From contig JAFIRS010003642.1 of the NCBI GenBank assembly GCA_018342105.1, positions 59,048 to 123,047 of the forward strand: 64,000 nucleotides of DNA, in the 5' to 3' direction. Origin of the DNA: Gonioctena quinquepunctata. Its lineage: Eukaryota > Arthropoda > Insecta > Coleoptera > Chrysomelidae. A model generated the notes under the pieces. That model made no database searches and was not told the DNA's origin. It was given only the letters and a program-made list of their open reading frames with translations. The translations under genes and the position numbers were made by a program. Positions 42,665 through 53,879 of the stretch are shown here, one piece after another; position 1 is the first letter of the stretch; each line of letters starts with the position of its first letter.

Positions 42665-44640
42665 AGCGTCTATAATATTCTTTATTTCATCATTTACATG
42701 CACACAGGTTACATAAATGATTAAAAACATCAAAATTACATTGGGAAAGTCAACAATTACATGTTTATATAAAAACACTAACTAAATAGTTCACACAAGT
42801 CAAAAAAATATATATTATCACAAAAAGAAATCATCTAATGAGTAACAACACTTTCTGATTAGGAATTTTCTCAGCTTTGATTTGAAAATATGAACATTTA
42901 TATGTATATCGAGTATATTGTAAAACTTACAACCAATACAATAGAAGTTTCTTTGGTACAGCGATGTGCGATGATAATCAGGTTGTAAGAGATTTCTGTG
43001 ATGGGTGTTATAACAGTGAGTGTTATTGAGAAGGGAAACATTCTCAATTGAATATTGAAAAGAAATATTTTTCTGTGAATTGAAAAATCCACGATAAACG
43101 AAGTTATTCCACATCTGATTTTATGAACATCCTGTTCATATTTTCAACAAATCAAGTGAGTGTTATCTATTGCAAAGTTATGTTTATTCTTATAGATGTA
43201 AGTGCAAGCTTCCAGTATATATAAACTGTAAACTGTAAGTAGACCAAGAGATGTAAAGTATTGTCGAGAGCTGGTATCCATATCAATGCTTTCAATAATT
43301 CGAATTGCATACTTCTGAAGAATAAAAATTCGATTCATAACGGCACTGTTTCCCCAATTCAAAATACCTTATTTCATGTGTGAGTGAAAGTGTGCAAAGT
43401 ACAGAGTAAGCAAGACATTTTTACTGCAGTGGTTTTTCATATATTTTATGATGTAGCAACTGCTTCTCAACTTATAGTTCTATATGATCTGCCCATTGCA
43501 GATGTTTGTCAAAAGTTAATCCTAAAAGTTTTACTTTATCACTACAAATTATTTCTTTTTCTGTATTATCGAATAGCACGGGTGGCCTTTGTTTGGAGCG
43601 CCCAAAAAAGACTGTGACTGTTTTGTCACGATTTAATAATAGAAAGTTTTTTCCTGACCACCGAATAATCTCATCATAAACCCATTCAGTTTTAACCAGT
43701 AACATGTCTATGCTTTTCTCAAAAATTAATAAGTTGGTATCGTCTGCGTAACACACTATTTTTATATTATGGGTTTTCTCCACAAGAGTGATTAGATCAT
43801 TTGCAAAAATATTAACTAATAAGGGTCCTAGTACAGAGCCTTGTATTATTGTACGGTGCCTACTCAGAACATCATTCAGCCTAACAACCTGACTTCTACC
43901 ATTCAAATATGATTCAAATAGTTTCAGCGGCAACCCCCTAACTCCATACAATTCTAACTTGTTACATGATTTACTAGATCAAAAGCTCTTGAAAAGCTCT
44001 TGAAAAGTCGATAAAGAGAGCAAGAGCATATTTTCCTTTATCAAGATTATCAACAAGACATTTTTGGAAATTACACAGAGCAGATTCTGTGGCCATATTT
44101 TTACAGAATTCATGCTGATTTCTGGATAACAGTCCTTGGCCCCACAAAAATGATGAAAGTTGATTATTGATGTCCAATTCAATGAGTTTGGAGAGACTTG
44201 ACAATAAACTGATGGCTCTATAATTGGAAAAGTCATTAGAATCACCTTTTTTATATAATGGCAGAACCACTGCCAATTTCAAACATTCCGGGAAAATTTC
44301 TTCAGAAGAACAGAGATTGATGAGAAAAACCAATGCTTCACATAAACTTTCAATCGATTTTTTTAGTAAGTTATATGATACTTCATCAGATCCACTTGAG
44401 TTGGAAGATTTTAAATTACCAATTGAAATTTTTACATCTGTAGGTGTAAGTGGCTTCAAGAAAAAAGATCTAGTCGACACTGGCACATTCAATTTTAAAT
44501 AATCTGAATCATGCTGATTTACAGAAGATGGTTCTCTGGTGAAGTGGATGTTGAACTGCTCAGCCATTTCGCAGGCAGTCAACTGATTTCCATTTTCATC
44601 GTGTTCATGTTGATATCCAGTCTTCATCGTTTATCATAGT
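42665..44640 (-). mobile_element. Non-LTR retrotransposon 6 (LINE), 5' truncated
   Basis: A minus-strand LINE with the RT domain and 3' UTR. The 3' end, near 42665, has an AATAAA-like signal. It lies ~135 bp downstream of receptor exon 3. No endonuclease is left. Confidence 0.8.
42818..44627 (-). pseudogene. LINE 6 reverse transcriptase, fragmented
   Basis: Successive minus-strand pieces. 43974-44627 has the linker and RT entry ('SSGSDEVSYNLLKKS', 'VVLPLYKKGDSNDFSNYRAI', 'LALFIDFSRAF'). 43472-43951 has 'YGVRGLPLKLFESYLNGRSQ', 'IIQGSVLGPLLVNIFANDL', catalytic 'VCYADDTNLLIF' (YADD at 43739-43750) and 'LLGLTFDKHLQW'. 43144-43362 and 42818-43114 hold the C-terminus ('LQKYAIRIIES', 'NTHHRNLLQPDYHRTSLYQR'). 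Frameshifts near 43960, 43460 and 43130 break it. The GVPQG motif is altered to IIQGS. Confidence 0.83.
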
Positions 44641-44935
44641 CCAATCAAAAACTTTGACGCTGTCTGATTTTCATCAACACATTCAATGCATTTTCCAATT
44701 CAAACATTGTCAATGTTCCATTCTGACGTTCGTCTTTTTATTTTCTCGAGTTGGAAATATATCGTATACAATTAAACTAAAACACTTCACTACGATTTTC
44801 ACAACAAAATTGGTTTACAAAACCCAGACACGTGTTTCGCTATACTACAGCTTTTTCAAGTGGATATATACACTAAATTACAATCACTGGGGTTTGAAAT
44901 AAATAATAGGAGCAGTTAGTCAGTTGGATTTTAGG

Positions 44936-45121
44936 TAATTAAGTGTTTATTGGACGAAATATTATGCAATATCTAGTAAATAGATTTAAAAGGTGCGATT
45001 TATTCAAGTAAAATCAAAATTTGTATAATTACTCAAATCAAATCCAAATTTGAATAATTCGCTCCTTTCAAATCTGTTTACTAGAAATTGAATAATATCT
45101 CGTCCAATAATCACTTAATTA
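44936..45121. repeat. Palindromic MITE-like element, 186 bp
   Basis: 'taattaagtgtttattggac' at the left is mirrored by 'gtccaataatcacttaatta' at the right. The arms stay complementary through 'aaatagatttaaaaggtgcg' type sequence to a centre near 45,028. It lies 0.1 kb outside the LTR retrotransposon. Confidence 0.82.
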
Positions 45122-45223
45122 TATCATAACTGCTCGTTATAACCATACTGAGTGTTATCAGTCTATTGACCAATAACGGAACAATTTCCCAGAGCGGCTT
45201 GAGATCTTGTTTCTCCCAGTATG

Positions 45224-46372
45224 TAATGAAGCGAGGGAACTTAATTTGACAGTACAAAGACCAATCTCAAATCGTTTCGAAATAATAATACAATTAGGAC
45301 TTGTAATAATATATATATATGTATTTTCTAAAATATAAAAACAACTATTGATACACCTGGTATAATTTACTGAGAAAATGTATAGAAAGTCAAGATGAGA
45401 TTGAATAAACAATAATTAAAAATGAGAAACAATATGAGCTGACAATTAAAATAACTGTTCTTCAGTTATTTTAAACAATTGATAATAATTTTACTTTTGT
45501 TGAATCAATAATTTCTTCTACTATGAAATCAATAATGGAATATTTTCTTATAACACTATACATATATACCTTGCCAAAAAAACAGTTTGATTTCTTACCG
45601 TCCACTGAAGTAATACACAATAGTTTAATTAGGACTTAATTATTCCGTTTTATTTCCGAATACTTTTACGCGTTCACTTGTTGCAAAATGATTATTTAGC
45701 TTCTTGATAAATATTAATTCCATTCATTTAGTTATTACTGAGATGATTTCTGATGAGTTACACTTTCACTATGATTCTGCATATGGTTGATTAATTTGCT
45801 ACTTCAGATAAACTCTACGGAGTCTACGCTTATTTCGCGTAGGAAGATGAGACTTCATCTTCGCTAATTGAAATTAAACTTTACTTTTATTTGCTTCATA
45901 ATGAAGCTGAACTAGCTTGGTACTGACTGACTAGATCGACGACTGGATTCTGAATGAAGAGAGGAGAGAGTAGAGAGTTCTAGTAGGGAGAATCTTATAT
46001 ATATAGTGTGGGTATTCAAACGATGCCGCCCTAATAAAATTATAATTAATGAGTCGGTGAGTACCCCGTTTGAGTTGACACGCCGCCGTGATATATCACC
46101 AAGCCTATTACCGCTTCAAAAAGACCGCGGGTTATTCATCTGTCCCGGCGTACTATTTGTTAGGAATGTCTGAACATATGGTTGGAATTTCGATTGATGT
46201 GCCGACACAATTAATAGAGGAAGTATTCGACTTAATGAGTTGTCATATAAATTTTACTATTAATGCGACCGTTTTTTATTTCGAACGAAAATTGATTTAT
46301 TTTATTGGCATTCTTCAGTTTCAGTTTACATATGGCTATATTTAAAATACTTGATAAGGAGTGCTCACAACA
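45224..46372 (-). repeat. 3' LTR of LTR retrotransposon (minus strand)
   Basis: 1149 bp nearly identical to 52120-53239. On the minus strand it starts TGTTGTGAGCACTC, directly preceded by a polypurine tract. It contains, on the plus strand, a receptor-like ORF discussed separately. Compared with the right copy it seems to lack the last ~16 bp before the primer-binding side. No flanking target duplication is recognised. Confidence 0.85.
46220..46345 (+). CDS. Possible last exon of the gustatory receptor gene, inside an LTR
   Basis: A plus-strand frame within the 3' LTR encodes 41 residues beginning 'EVFDLMSCHINFTINATVFY' and ending 'FERKLIYF...FTYGYI' at a TAA. Insect Gr last exons read roughly F-x-x-Q/L, then F(T/S)A-x-G-x-F-x-(I/L)-x-x-x-LL, then a helix ending TY-x-x-I-x-x-QF. 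The fit is good up to the TY, but the QF end is missing. A phase-0 acceptor AG lies at 46218-46219, which would continue exon 3; its pyrimidine tract is poor. Total length would be 381 residues. It may be chance in an AT-rich LTR, so confidence is low. Confidence 0.25.
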   Translation, partial: EVFDLMSCHINFTINATVFYFERKLIYFIGILQFQFTYGYI

Positions 46373-46391
46373 CACCTCCTTTTCCCCATTT
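46373..46391 (-). promoter_or_regulatory. Polypurine tract
   Basis: On the minus strand 'aaatggggaaaaggaggtg' ends exactly where the 3' LTR begins with TG. This is the site at which plus-strand DNA synthesis starts in LTR retrotransposons, and it fixes the element's orientation as minus. Confidence 0.8.
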
Positions 46392-47871
46392 AAAAGGTAT
46401 TAATTCTAATTGATACCTTTTTCATGACCCTAATATCTTGGGTAGATGAGTGGTATTGATCTCAACTTGGTTATGGCTCTGACAATTGTTTTAGCATACC
46501 ATGAGCAAACTAAATAAATTCTTACTGATAATACCTATGATAACATATGACCTTTACCTTATTCAATCATGCACCTAATATTACATACATGGTCAACAAT
46601 ATCCCTACTTATATAATTACTATTCTAACATACTAATTTTAACATGCAAATCTTTATATAATTCTCAATAAAGATCCCTTCAAGTCAGTGTCTTCTGAGA
46701 CGGTGCTGGCTTCGAATTGGAACGCCACCCTGTAGATAGGACCTGTCATCACCTGCTGTGATAGAGACTGTCTGTGGTCTGGCGAAATCAGGTTGAAATT
46801 CTCCAACGACCTTATGTCTGCTCTTCGACTAGGGATGTGGTAAACAACATCTGTGAACCATATGACTTAGTTCCACTCAGTCTGCAGTGAAGTAAACGGC
46901 CTTGTCGTTAGTTTTTTCGAGCCACCCTTCTGTGTATAGAACGTGTTTGACGGTAATTATCGACTTCTCTCTATGATGCAAAATGTCACCTGACATTTGA
47001 TTAAAAGTTCCAGTGAGTGGTAGTTTCTAAGGTTCTTCCGTGTTAAAGTGATGGTTCAACCTTCTATTTAGTTGGATAATTTGTGCACCCTTGCACACTT
47101 ACGATGAGGCTTCCTGGGGGGTCCCTCAACTCTGCACTCTGACTATGGGCTTGGAATATCCATTCATCCTTGGGTATTGTGAACTTACTTGGATTAAAAG
47201 TTCAAACTCTCCATGGCGATACGATGCTCAGTAAATAACTATTGGGTGAGAAGCTGATAATCATTCATTTGAACCCAGATATAGTTCAAAAATCCATATT
47301 ATATTATCCGTAATTGTTAACGATAATTTTAAAATGTTCTTTATCATCACCGATATTTTTCGCACATGTTTACGTTTAATTTATGTTATTTCACTTAGTC
47401 ATTATCAAGGTAACACTTTTAATTACATGCTAAAATCTCTTCTCGGTAGAGAATTATAACCATTTATATTAATACTTCATTAATGTCTATAAAGTCCTTC
47501 CGAATTTTCAGGAAATACACACAATTTTCTCTTACTGTCTATGCTTTACTCAAAAGTCCGATTCTCATGTAGAATAACCGACACTAGATAATTTATGTGT
47601 CCCATTCCGTCACTTAACGATATTTCCAATGGTACGCGGTACGTTATGGTTCAGGTAGAAAGTCCCATCAATATTTATTTCGCGTTAATTTACAGGGTGT
47701 TTCAATTTCTTTGACTACACGTTTCGATACGTGCTTGTGTATACTTGGCAAGATTTCATGATTTCCAATTATTTATCTATACTGGCTTACTATACTATTT
47801 GATCTCAACTGGGTTTAAAAATATTGACAATATTATTACTTCATAAGTGCATTATTTTGAACTTTTGAAAA

Positions 47872-48054
47872 TTACTTATTTTGACTTTTTGCTTTGGAAT
47901 AAATCCATGGAAACTCTTTTACTGTACCACGTGTTCTAGTCTGATAACTATGATTTATCTCCGGAATACTTTCTCCTTCATCTTCTGTTGATTCAAGTTG
48001 ATTTCTATCTTCTAGTGTTTTAGGTTTTCTAGGGTCTTTTTCTTGACTCTTCAT
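47872..48054 (-). pseudogene. Short ORF at the 3' side of the LTR element
   Basis: 60 residues, very charged, ending 'TRTRGTVKEFPWIYSKAKSQ' plus two residues. The Arg-rich 'TRTRG' tail is reminiscent of the C-terminal ends of Gypsy-type polyproteins, but it is too short to assign. It overlaps the first unit of the tandem repeat. Confidence 0.3.
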
Positions 48055-49070
48055 CGGTTTTCCTTTATTTCCTCTTGAGTTCCTGCTTGCAATTGTTCTT
48101 TCGTCCTGAAGTTCTATTCTTCTAATCCTTTCTCCTTCTCATATACTAACTATTCTTCTATGTTCCCTACACTCAGTGGAAAATTTCTACTTATATTTCT
48201 GATTTCATGAATTGGGGAATTCTTCTCTTGTATACCACTTTCATTCCTTTTGATATCTTTCAACAAATTATTCTCTTGAAAAAGTTTGATCGTTTTTCCG
48301 TGGCATACTACCGTATTGTTAAGAGTTGGATTGCCACCCCTAGGTGGAAATAATCCTTTCCTGAATACAGGACGTTTTTAGGTTTTCTAGGGGTCTTTTT
48401 CTTGATCTTTCTCATCGGTTTTTCCTTTATTTCCTCTTGAGTTCCTGCTTGCAATTGTTCTTTCGTCCTGAAGTTCTATTCTTCTAATCCTTTCTCCTTC
48501 TCATATACTAACTATTCTCTCTATGTTCCCTACACTCAGTGGAAAATTTCTACTTATATTTCTGATTTCATGAATTGGCGGAATTCTTCTCTTGTATCCC
48601 TTTTTTAAAAAAAAGTTTGATCGCTTTTCCGTGGCATACTACCGTATTGTTAAGAGTTGGATTGCCACCCCTAGGTGGAAATAATCCTTTCCTGAATACA
48701 GGACGTTTTTAGGTTTTCTAGGGGTCTTTTTCTTGATCTTTCTCATCGGTTTTTCCTTTATTTCCTCTTGAGTTCCTGCTTGCAATTGTTCTTTCGTCCC
48801 AAGTTCTATTCTTCTAATCTTTCTCCTTCTCATATACTAACTATTCTCTCTATGTTCCCTACACTCAGTGGAAAATTTCTACTTATATTTCTGATTTCAT
48901 GAATTGGCGGAATTCTTCTCTCTTGTATCCACTTTCATTCCTTTTGATATCTTTCAACAAATTATTCTCTTTGAAAAAGTTTGATCGCTTTTCCGTGGCA
49001 TACTACCGTATTGTTAAGAGTTGGATTGCCACCCCTAGGTGGAAATAATCCTTTCCTAAATACAGGACGC
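48017..49070 (-). repeat. Three-unit tandem repeat inside the LTR element
   Basis: Units of about 357, 340 and 357 bp (48017-48373, 48374-48713, 48714-49070). Each runs from 'aggttttctagggtcttttt' through 'ttgcaattgttctttcgtcc' and 'gtggcatactaccgtattgt' to 'cacccctaggtggaaataat'. The middle unit lacks ~45 bp after 'cttctcttgtat'. Units differ by few bases, so the expansion is recent. Confidence 0.88.
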
Positions 49071-49421
49071 TCTGGGTTTAACGTTACTCATCCTTTATTC
49101 TCTAAAATAATTTCCTGCCTATTTTCTAGTTGCGGAGATGTTTCTTCTCTCTGATTAATTTTCAGTCGATTCATGTGTTCAATCTTGTTTTCAAATTGTG
49201 GGATTTCTGAATTTAAAAAACGATGACTTCTTTAAAATTCGATTTTTCCTTTTGACTTGGCTAGTTATGATGATTTTATATATTTAACTACTTCCTTATT
49301 TTCTTCGGTATTTTCTTTTCAAATCTCAGTACCATAATACGTTTTTTCGATGTTGAAAATTCATTATTGGCTATTTTCTTTAATTCTAAATTTTTTTCCG
49401 AATTCATGTTACTCTTTTGCT

Positions 49422-49643
49422 TTAACTATGCATATATTCAATAATCTGGGCGAAATTCTTGTCCTTGGACGAATAAAATTCACCCTTTTGATTTTCGTCT
49501 ACTGCGAAAGTACTTTCTTTGGCGACTATCATTCGAGGTTCTTGCATTTTCCAACGTCCTGGTGGTAGAATATCTCCCTTGGGTGATCTATATTTACCTT
49601 TTAGACTGTCTTTCCACGATTTCCTATGTTCTACAACGATCAT
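49422..49643 (-). pseudogene. Short ORF between gag-like ORF and the tandem array
   Basis: 73 residues on the minus strand, basic and proline/glycine-containing ('GDILPPGRWKMQEPRMIVAK'). The family is not recognised. In Gypsy-type elements a PPGRW-like phrase can occur in integrase or spacer regions, but that is not enough for a call. It may be the remains of pol. Confidence 0.3.
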
Positions 49644-49963
49644 CTTCCTAATTTCTTGTGCGTTAGCTTCTGCAATTCCGATACTCCTGTATATGGTTTG
49701 CTACCTTCTTGAATATTTTCATTCTCAAAAACTTTCATACCTATCCGTATATCTTTTTCCATTTTCCGAACATAATATCCTTCATTCCCGCTGTGGTACT
49801 GCATGGGCATTTTTCCGTTCCATCTGTCTGTTTCCGTTAGGCAAGAAATGTTCGTTCTTTGACAATAAATTTCTACTTTTAGACTGTCACTTTCGAGTGG
49901 CGTACTTTCATGATGGTCGTTCTCAGATCATTGATTCCTTCGATTGTTCTGGTTGAAAAAGTG

Positions 49964-50470
49964 TCATTCTTGAATGAGCTGCCTTTCACTACGACTGTCT
50001 TTTGAACTTTTTCGGCTGTCTCGCTTGACTATCCTTCCTAGTGTCGTTCCGGTTTTTTCCATACCCTTGCTGATTTTCATGGATTTTTCAATATCCACCT
50101 TTGGCAGTTTTCTATCTTCACGATTTTTCTCTAGTTTAATGAATGATGTCACTGTCAAATCATCAATCATATTTGGCTTGTTTAATCGAATACCTCTGTT
50201 ATCTTCCTTCCTTAACGATTTTCCATACGTTTTTGTTGAATCGGTTTCTTCGAAACCTAGTGTCTCAAACACTTCACTATTTTCAGACATTTCCATTTGA
50301 TTTGAGCTTGCAGGGCTCATTTCATGGCGTGAAACTCTTTTTCCGAATACTTCACGAATTGATTTGGGCGGCGCCTCCCTCTTCAATCCTAGGTTATCTT
50401 CAGAATTTAATTCCATCCAATATTTTATCATTTTGGTCATGTCTTCAAACCTTTTTCCCATTTCTTCCAA
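49964..50470 (-). CDS. Gag-like ORF of the LTR retrotransposon
   Basis: 168 residues on the minus strand, starting 'MEEMGKRFEDMTKMIKYWME'. Highly charged and hydrophilic, with no membrane segments and no Cys-His zinc knuckle. A helical, amphipathic beginning followed by Ser/Arg/Lys-rich sequence ('RKSSKDSRSERQL') is compatible with a capsid precursor or nucleic-acid-binding protein, but no defining motif is visible. Position (first ORF after the 5' LTR and leader of ~1.6 kb) supports a gag role. The leader upstream has no long frame. The call is by position and composition only. Confidence 0.45.
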   Translation of the reverse strand: MEEMGKRFEDMTKMIKYWMELNSEDNLGLKREAPPKSIREVFGKRVSRHEMSPASSNQMEMSENSEVFETLGFEETDSTKTYGKSLRKEDNRGIRLNKPNMIDDLTVTSFIKLEKNREDRKLPKVDIEKSMKISKGMEKTGTTLGRIVKRDSRKSSKDSRSERQLIQE

Positions 50471-52079
50471 ACTTTTTAGCCAATTACTATGTTCGTTATC
50501 TAAATTAATACCGTTATTCTGTTCCTCACCTTCACCGTAGGTTAGTACATTTTTCTTTCTTCTTTCTATTTAAATTCCTGTTATATCCGGAAATTTTTAT
50601 ACTTTCTCGGACTATTTCCATTCGTGTAACTATTTCCTGTTGGTCTTCTATATTCACTCTCCCAAAATTTTGATATCGTTTCCATTTGATGATTGATGAA
50701 CACCTTTTCGTTCATTCTTCCCTGAGTTCGAAACTATTTTCCATTGAATAGTTAGAAACCTTTTCTTGATTTCTTTATTTTTCTAAATTTTCAAATTGTT
50801 TCTTTAGCATAGTCGGAAAACCATGGTCCTGATCCCCCTTAATATCTCATTTCGAAAGCTATTTCTATTTGGACATCTATAGAGAGGTGACCAAATTCTT
50901 CGCAAATGATAAAATACACAATTTTTTTTCTACAATGTGATTCTTCATGACCCTACGATTGCAATGTGAAACACTATTTTATCGTATTGAAATGTCTAAA
51001 ATTTATATAAGTTTGAGCTGTTAGTGTCTCAAAACTTCCTTCCTCTGCTAATTGTATGGCTTTTTAAACTGACAGGACTGGTAGATAAAACTTTTTCCTT
51101 ACAGGATCTATCAATCCAATACAAAATTGCACAAGCGTATCTTTGTTCAAATTTTGCTTTAATACATCATCAACCCTATTGATTCCTGTAAATTTCGTAA
51201 TTTCGGCGGATGCTCTCAATCTTATGGAAAAATTTCAACTGATTCACTATTTTTCTGATAACAATTCAAAATTATTTTTCTTCTTCTCCAGGTAATTTCA
51301 ATCTGCTAAACTGCTGCAATAATTCTTTTTTAAATTCTGCCAATTTATTGTATTTTTAATTTATCATCTGTATCTATAAATAATCTGCGATTCCTGTCAA
51401 TTTCAATCAAAACTATGGAACTTATTTGACTGTTCGTCCATCTTGCTAAGTGCCAAACACTCAATTTCTAAGAATAAAATTTTTTGATATCTGTAGAACC
51501 ATTAAAAGAAGGTAAATTATCCATACTGATAGTAATGGTAGGTCATAGGTAATCCTACCAGTCCACGGCACTGTTGTCGGAGTTTCCAGATTTAATAATT
51601 TTAATAACAACCACATTGAAAAAAAAAAATTACTTCCTTTCCGAATACTTTCTGAGATCAGCTTTTGTATAAACGATATATATGTTTTGATTTTCCACTC
51701 GTCAAACTCTCTGTACTTGATTTTACTTTCTAAATGCTTTCTATTATTTTTTCAATTTTTCAATACTTTTTTTGACCTTATTCGTTACCAAAAGTTTATC
51801 TTTTGCTGAATATTTCTACAATTTCATTCCTTTTAGTATTCCACAAAACAATATTGAAAATTATTCTATATTTGCAATTATATTTTTCCAGATGAATTTC
51901 CAATATGACAACTTTAGTGCAAACTGCAGTATATGCACACTTTTAACTAAACAAATTCTGATGATATTTTTACGAGAAAAACAATTTTTTACTATATCTT
52001 CATTCTTATTTGCATCGAGTAAATTTTGAGTTTGACATCTTTCGCGAAAATCAACATATAAACGTTATTTTCCTGTAAA

Positions 52080-52103
52080 TACACCTCGACACCTGACACC
52101 AAA
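52080..52103 (-). promoter_or_regulatory. Primer-binding-like site of the LTR element
   Basis: Reading the minus strand just inside the right LTR gives 'tttggtgtcaggtgtcgagg'. A TGGTGTCAG-like start right after the 5' LTR is common in insect Gypsy-type elements and is where a tRNA 3' end primes reverse transcription. Which tRNA pairs was not determined. Confidence 0.6.
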
Positions 52104-52119
52104 TATCATATCTGCTACT

Positions 52120-53239
52120 TAATGAAACGGGGGAACTTAATTTGACAGTACAAAGACCAATCTCAAATCGTTTCGAAATAATAATACAATTAGGACTTGT
52201 TAATATATATATATGTATTTTCTAAAATATAAAACAACTATTGATACACCTGGTATAATTTACTGAGAAAAATGTATAGAAAGTCAAGATGAGATTGAAT
52301 AAACAATAATTAAAAATGAGAAACAAGAAGGACAATTAAAAATAACTGTTCTTCAGTTATTTTAAACAATTGATAATAATTTTACTTTTGTTGAATCAAT
52401 AATTTCTTCTACTATGAAATCAATAATGGAATATTTTCTTATAACACTATACATATATACCTTGCCAAATAAACAGTTTGATTTCTTACCGTCCACTGAA
52501 GTAATACACAATAGTTTAATTAGGACTTAATTATTCCGTTTTATTTCCGAATACTTTTACGCGTTCACTTGTTGCAAAATGATTATTTAGCTTCTTGATA
52601 AATATTAATTCCATTCATTTAGTTATTAATGAGATGATTTCTGATGAGTTACACTTTCACTATGATTCTGCATATGGTTGATTAATTTGCTACTTCAGAT
52701 AAACTTCTACGGAGTCTACGCTTATTTCGCGTAGGAAGATGAGACTTCATCTTCGCTAATTGAAAAAACTTTACTTTTATTTGTTCTATAATGAAGCTGA
52801 ACTAGCTTGGTACTGACTGACTAGATCGACGACTGGATTCTGAATGAAGAAGAGAGAGAGTAGAGAGTTCAGTAGGGAGAATCTTATATATTGGGGACAA
52901 ACACCCCCTAATAAAAATTTTATTTAAAAGGTTTGGTGAGTACCCGTTTGAGTTGAAAAACGCCGCCTGATATATCACCAAGCCTATTACCGCTTCAAAA
53001 AAGACCGCGGGTTATTCATCTGTCCCGGCGTACTATTTGTTAGGAATGTCTGAACATATGGTTGGAATTTGATTGATGTCCGAAAACAATTAATAGGGAG
53101 TATACTTTGTTTGGGTTTCATATAAATTTTACCATTAAGCAACTTTTTTTTCGAACGAAAATTGATTTATTTTATTGGATTTTCAGTTTCAGTTTTCATA
53201 TGGCTATATTTAAAATACTTGATAAGAGTGCTCACAACA
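52120..53239 (-). repeat. 5' LTR of LTR retrotransposon (minus strand), outer half corrupted
   Basis: Matches 45224-46372. From 52120 to about 52840 differences are few. From 52840 to 53239 the copy fills with small indels and homopolymer changes (for example 'cgaccgttttttatttcgaa' in the other LTR becomes 'gcaacttttttttcgaa'). The receptor-like ORF is destroyed here. Ends TGTTGTGAGC (minus) at 53239. Confidence 0.85.
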
Positions 53240-53879
53240 ATTACGGATATCCAACTGACTCCTGTTCCATTATTCATAAATTCCAAAATTTGAAATTTAG
53301 TTCATTCCACTTGAAAAATTTTAAGTGTCGCAAAGTCCCCCCCCCTACTAATTTTTTAACCAACTTAAGCCAAATTTGAGGGCTTAGAAAAGGAGATAAA
53401 ACCTACTTTTTCAAAAAAGAACTAAAAATTTTAAAATTTGTGAGCGCCGTCCCCAAAATTTTTTTAAAAGAACACCCTAAAATTTTTCCATTTTTGAAAT
53501 CTGCTCATAATTTCAACAGTTTTCCAATCCACTTTTCTCCTTAAACAATTGTTTTTAAAATATTAACGTTTAAAAGACATTCCCGGGGTTTAAAGAAGTA
53601 TGGATTCTGGTCACTTCCGGTAAAACATTTTGTAACTAAACGTTATTATTAATTTTAGTTAAACCCCCTTTTAATTAATTGACTAATAAGAGGCGTAAAG
53701 AGAGTTTAAGATGAACAGTACCAGCTTACGGGAAAATTGAAGCCAACGAATGTGTTCTTGTAAATTCACAATCAAACAAAATTAGTCAGCTAAAAATTAT
53801 AATTTATTTTTGAATAACACTTTTATTCAACCCCAACAAGTATTCCATAAGTGTTCAAGTCCCTCCCAAATCTTGGACA

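Larger units (their letters stand above)
46373..52103 (-). mobile_element. Internal region of a non-autonomous LTR retrotransposon
   Basis: About 5.7 kb between two LTRs, oriented minus by polypurine tract and primer-binding-like site. It has a gag-like ORF (49964-50470), smaller frames at 49422-49643 and 47872-48054, and a three-unit tandem repeat (48017-49070). No protease, RT or integrase motif was seen in any frame, so it would depend on a relative for movement. A short hairpin 'aaaaggtat...ataccttttt' at 46394-46424 adjoins the polypurine tract. Confidence 0.7.

Noticed and set aside
46088..46219. N-terminal part of the 85-codon ORF in the 3' LTR
   Set aside because: Only the last 41 residues look receptor-like; the first 44 show no family pattern and would not be included if splicing occurs at 46220.
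49519..50508. Plus-strand ORFs of 108-145 codons in the LTR element
   Set aside because: They are antisense to the gag-like and adjoining minus-strand frames, and the element's PPT and PBS fix the minus orientation.
45224..53239. Tandem genomic duplication instead of an LTR retrotransposon
   Set aside because: The repeat copies start with TG next to a polypurine tract on one side and end next to a TGGTGTCAG primer-type site on the other, which a segmental duplication would not explain.
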